Of a stretch of DNA of 64,000 bases, positions 62,800 to 64,000 are shown in pieces. A program made the translations under genes and the position numbers. Where the stretch lies: contig CM076653.1 in NCBI GenBank assembly GCA_038496675.1, forward strand, positions 13,990,247-14,054,246. Direction: 5' to 3'. The number at the start of each line of letters is the position of its first letter. The stretch's first letter is position 1. Origin of the DNA: Rachycentron canadum. Its lineage: Eukaryota > Chordata > Actinopteri > Carangiformes > Rachycentridae. The notes under the pieces are model-generated. The model had not been told where the DNA came from. It worked only from the letters and a program-made list of their open reading frames with translations, and ran no database searches.

Positions 62800-63890
62800 A
62801 GATGGAGGGCTGGTTCTGTTTGGGAACAATAGCTGGTACAACCCTGGTCATATCACAGTGGAAGATGAGCAGCTGGTCTTTGACCTCACTATTTACCAAG
62901 GGAGTTCAACCAGGGGCAGAACCTGTAGTCACATGTGACATCATTCACAACATCGTTGCGAGAATATCAACCCAGCACCTCGACGCATTCATATGCAATA
63001 TTGGGAAATTTTAACCATGTCACCCCTGTTGACTGTTCCAATTAGATAATTAATTAGATAATTGATCTGTTGTATAATAAAGTCAAGGAGGCTTACCCTG
63101 CCTCAGCTCTACCACGACTTGGCAGATCAGATCATAATCAGTTTTTTTTCAGCCTTTTCGCAAACCCTGTGAATAGAGGTGGGCTGTAACTATCTGCTGG
63201 AACTGGACCCTGGAGGACATTGAATCTCTAAAGGATTCCAATCCTGTACACAGATTGGAATGTACTGTTACAAGATAATGATAACAGCAAGGACACTAAC
63301 CTTAGCAGGATGGTTGACTTTACCACTGACTAGATTACCTGGTCCTACAGTATGGACACTGTAATATCACCAAGAATTGGACCTGTTCTGATACCTAAAC
63401 TAGAGCACCTGGCTGATTCTCTGCCATCTGAGGCCACAGGTTGAACACATATCAGACCTCAGTTTGCATGCAGTTACATTTGGTTACTTGAGGATACTGT
63501 TAAGTGATTTTTCAAATGCATTTAACATCATCACACCCCTCCCCCACATTCTTAAAGACAAATATAAAGGGATGGAGGTGAATCCATCCTCTTGCAGCAC
63601 TAGAGCTCCACAGGGGACTGTTCACTGTGTATACGGTAGACTCTGAATACAACTCACATCCAGAAATACTCGGAAGAGGAGTACAGGGATCAGACAAGAA
63701 CTGCCTCCTTCTGAATGCCTACTAGACCAAGAAGATGGTCCTTGACTTTTCAGCGGGTGGAAGGTGGTGCATACTTATAGATACCTAGGTGTGCACCTGA
63801 ACAGCAAACGGGAATGGACTGGACTTCCAATCTTGCACCTGGAGCCAGACTCATCCCCACCAAGGAAAAAATTAGGGCAAACGTCACTTG
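62800..63890 (+). mobile_element. Jockey/CR1-type LINE relic
   Basis: Endonuclease-derived sequence at about 62820-63000 (NNSWYNPG then EDEQLVFDLTIY in one frame), a linker with TDWNVLLQDNDNSKD near 63250-63290, RT core sequence LLSDFSNAFNIITP at 63490-63535, RAPQGTV at about 63600-63625, and YRYLGVHLNSKREWTG at 63775-63825. The parts are in canonical order but in different frames with stops, and are shortened by deletions. The relic runs into the GT microsatellite at the window edge. Confidence 0.8.
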
Positions 63891-63891
63891 C

Positions 63892-63905
63892 TGTGTGCGT
63901 GTGTG

Positions 63906-63942
<37 letters not shown>
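63892..63942. repeat. (GT)n microsatellite
   Basis: About 50 nt of GT repeat with two GC interruptions, at the 3' border of the LINE relic. Confidence 0.97.
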
Positions 63943-63943
<1 letters not shown>

Positions 63944-64000
63944 AATTAGTGTGTCAATCACTTTTGTCTGTAGACATATTTTACTCCTAAACAGACTGTG

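Overview
This is vertebrate nuclear DNA, most likely from a percomorph-type teleost fish. The evidence is GT-AG introns, a multi-exon gene whose product aligns almost end to end with vertebrate HACE1, AT-rich spacers, long CA, TG and TCTA microsatellites, and decayed fish-type transposons (Tc1, L2, Sushi-like Ty3/gypsy, piggyBac, a tRNA-type SINE). It holds no bacterial genes, CRISPR array or operon.

Layout. (1) 1-1097: the terminal coding exon of bves (popdc1), plus strand, followed by its 3' UTR. (2) 1098-3146: about 2 kb separating bves from hace1, with a Tc1-type hairpin remnant, a promoter-like block (CCAAT, ZNF143-like and ETS-like motifs) and short upstream ORFs. (3) 3147-22892: a complete hace1 gene of 24 coding exons. 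Every splice phase closes and the reading frame sums to 904 residues: an ankyrin-repeat N-terminal half, a linker, and a C-terminal HECT ubiquitin-ligase domain. (4) 22893-64000: about 41 kb without a recognisable host gene, a graveyard of broken transposons with microsatellites and palindromes.

The two host genes lie head to tail. From general knowledge, BVES and HACE1 are neighbours on human 6q16-q21 with LIN28B between them; here no LIN28B-like coding sequence is seen between them. HACE1 ubiquitinates active RAC1; BVES is a membrane cAMP-binding Popeye protein. Only their linkage, not a shared pathway, is supported by the sequence.

I found no clearly new biological system. The observations most worth following up concern splicing and start selection in hace1 (a catalytic cysteine codon split by the last intron, tandem donors 3 nt apart, a strong decoy donor inside a perfect hairpin, a TG-repeat acceptor, an upstream ORF whose stop overlaps the start codon), a 0.7-kb foldback element in intron 12, a 26-bp perfect palindrome inside a MITE that splits a gypsy relic, and a 90-bp segment present both inside a Tc1 copy and 1.85 kb away. 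All homology statements are from recognition, not from a database search.
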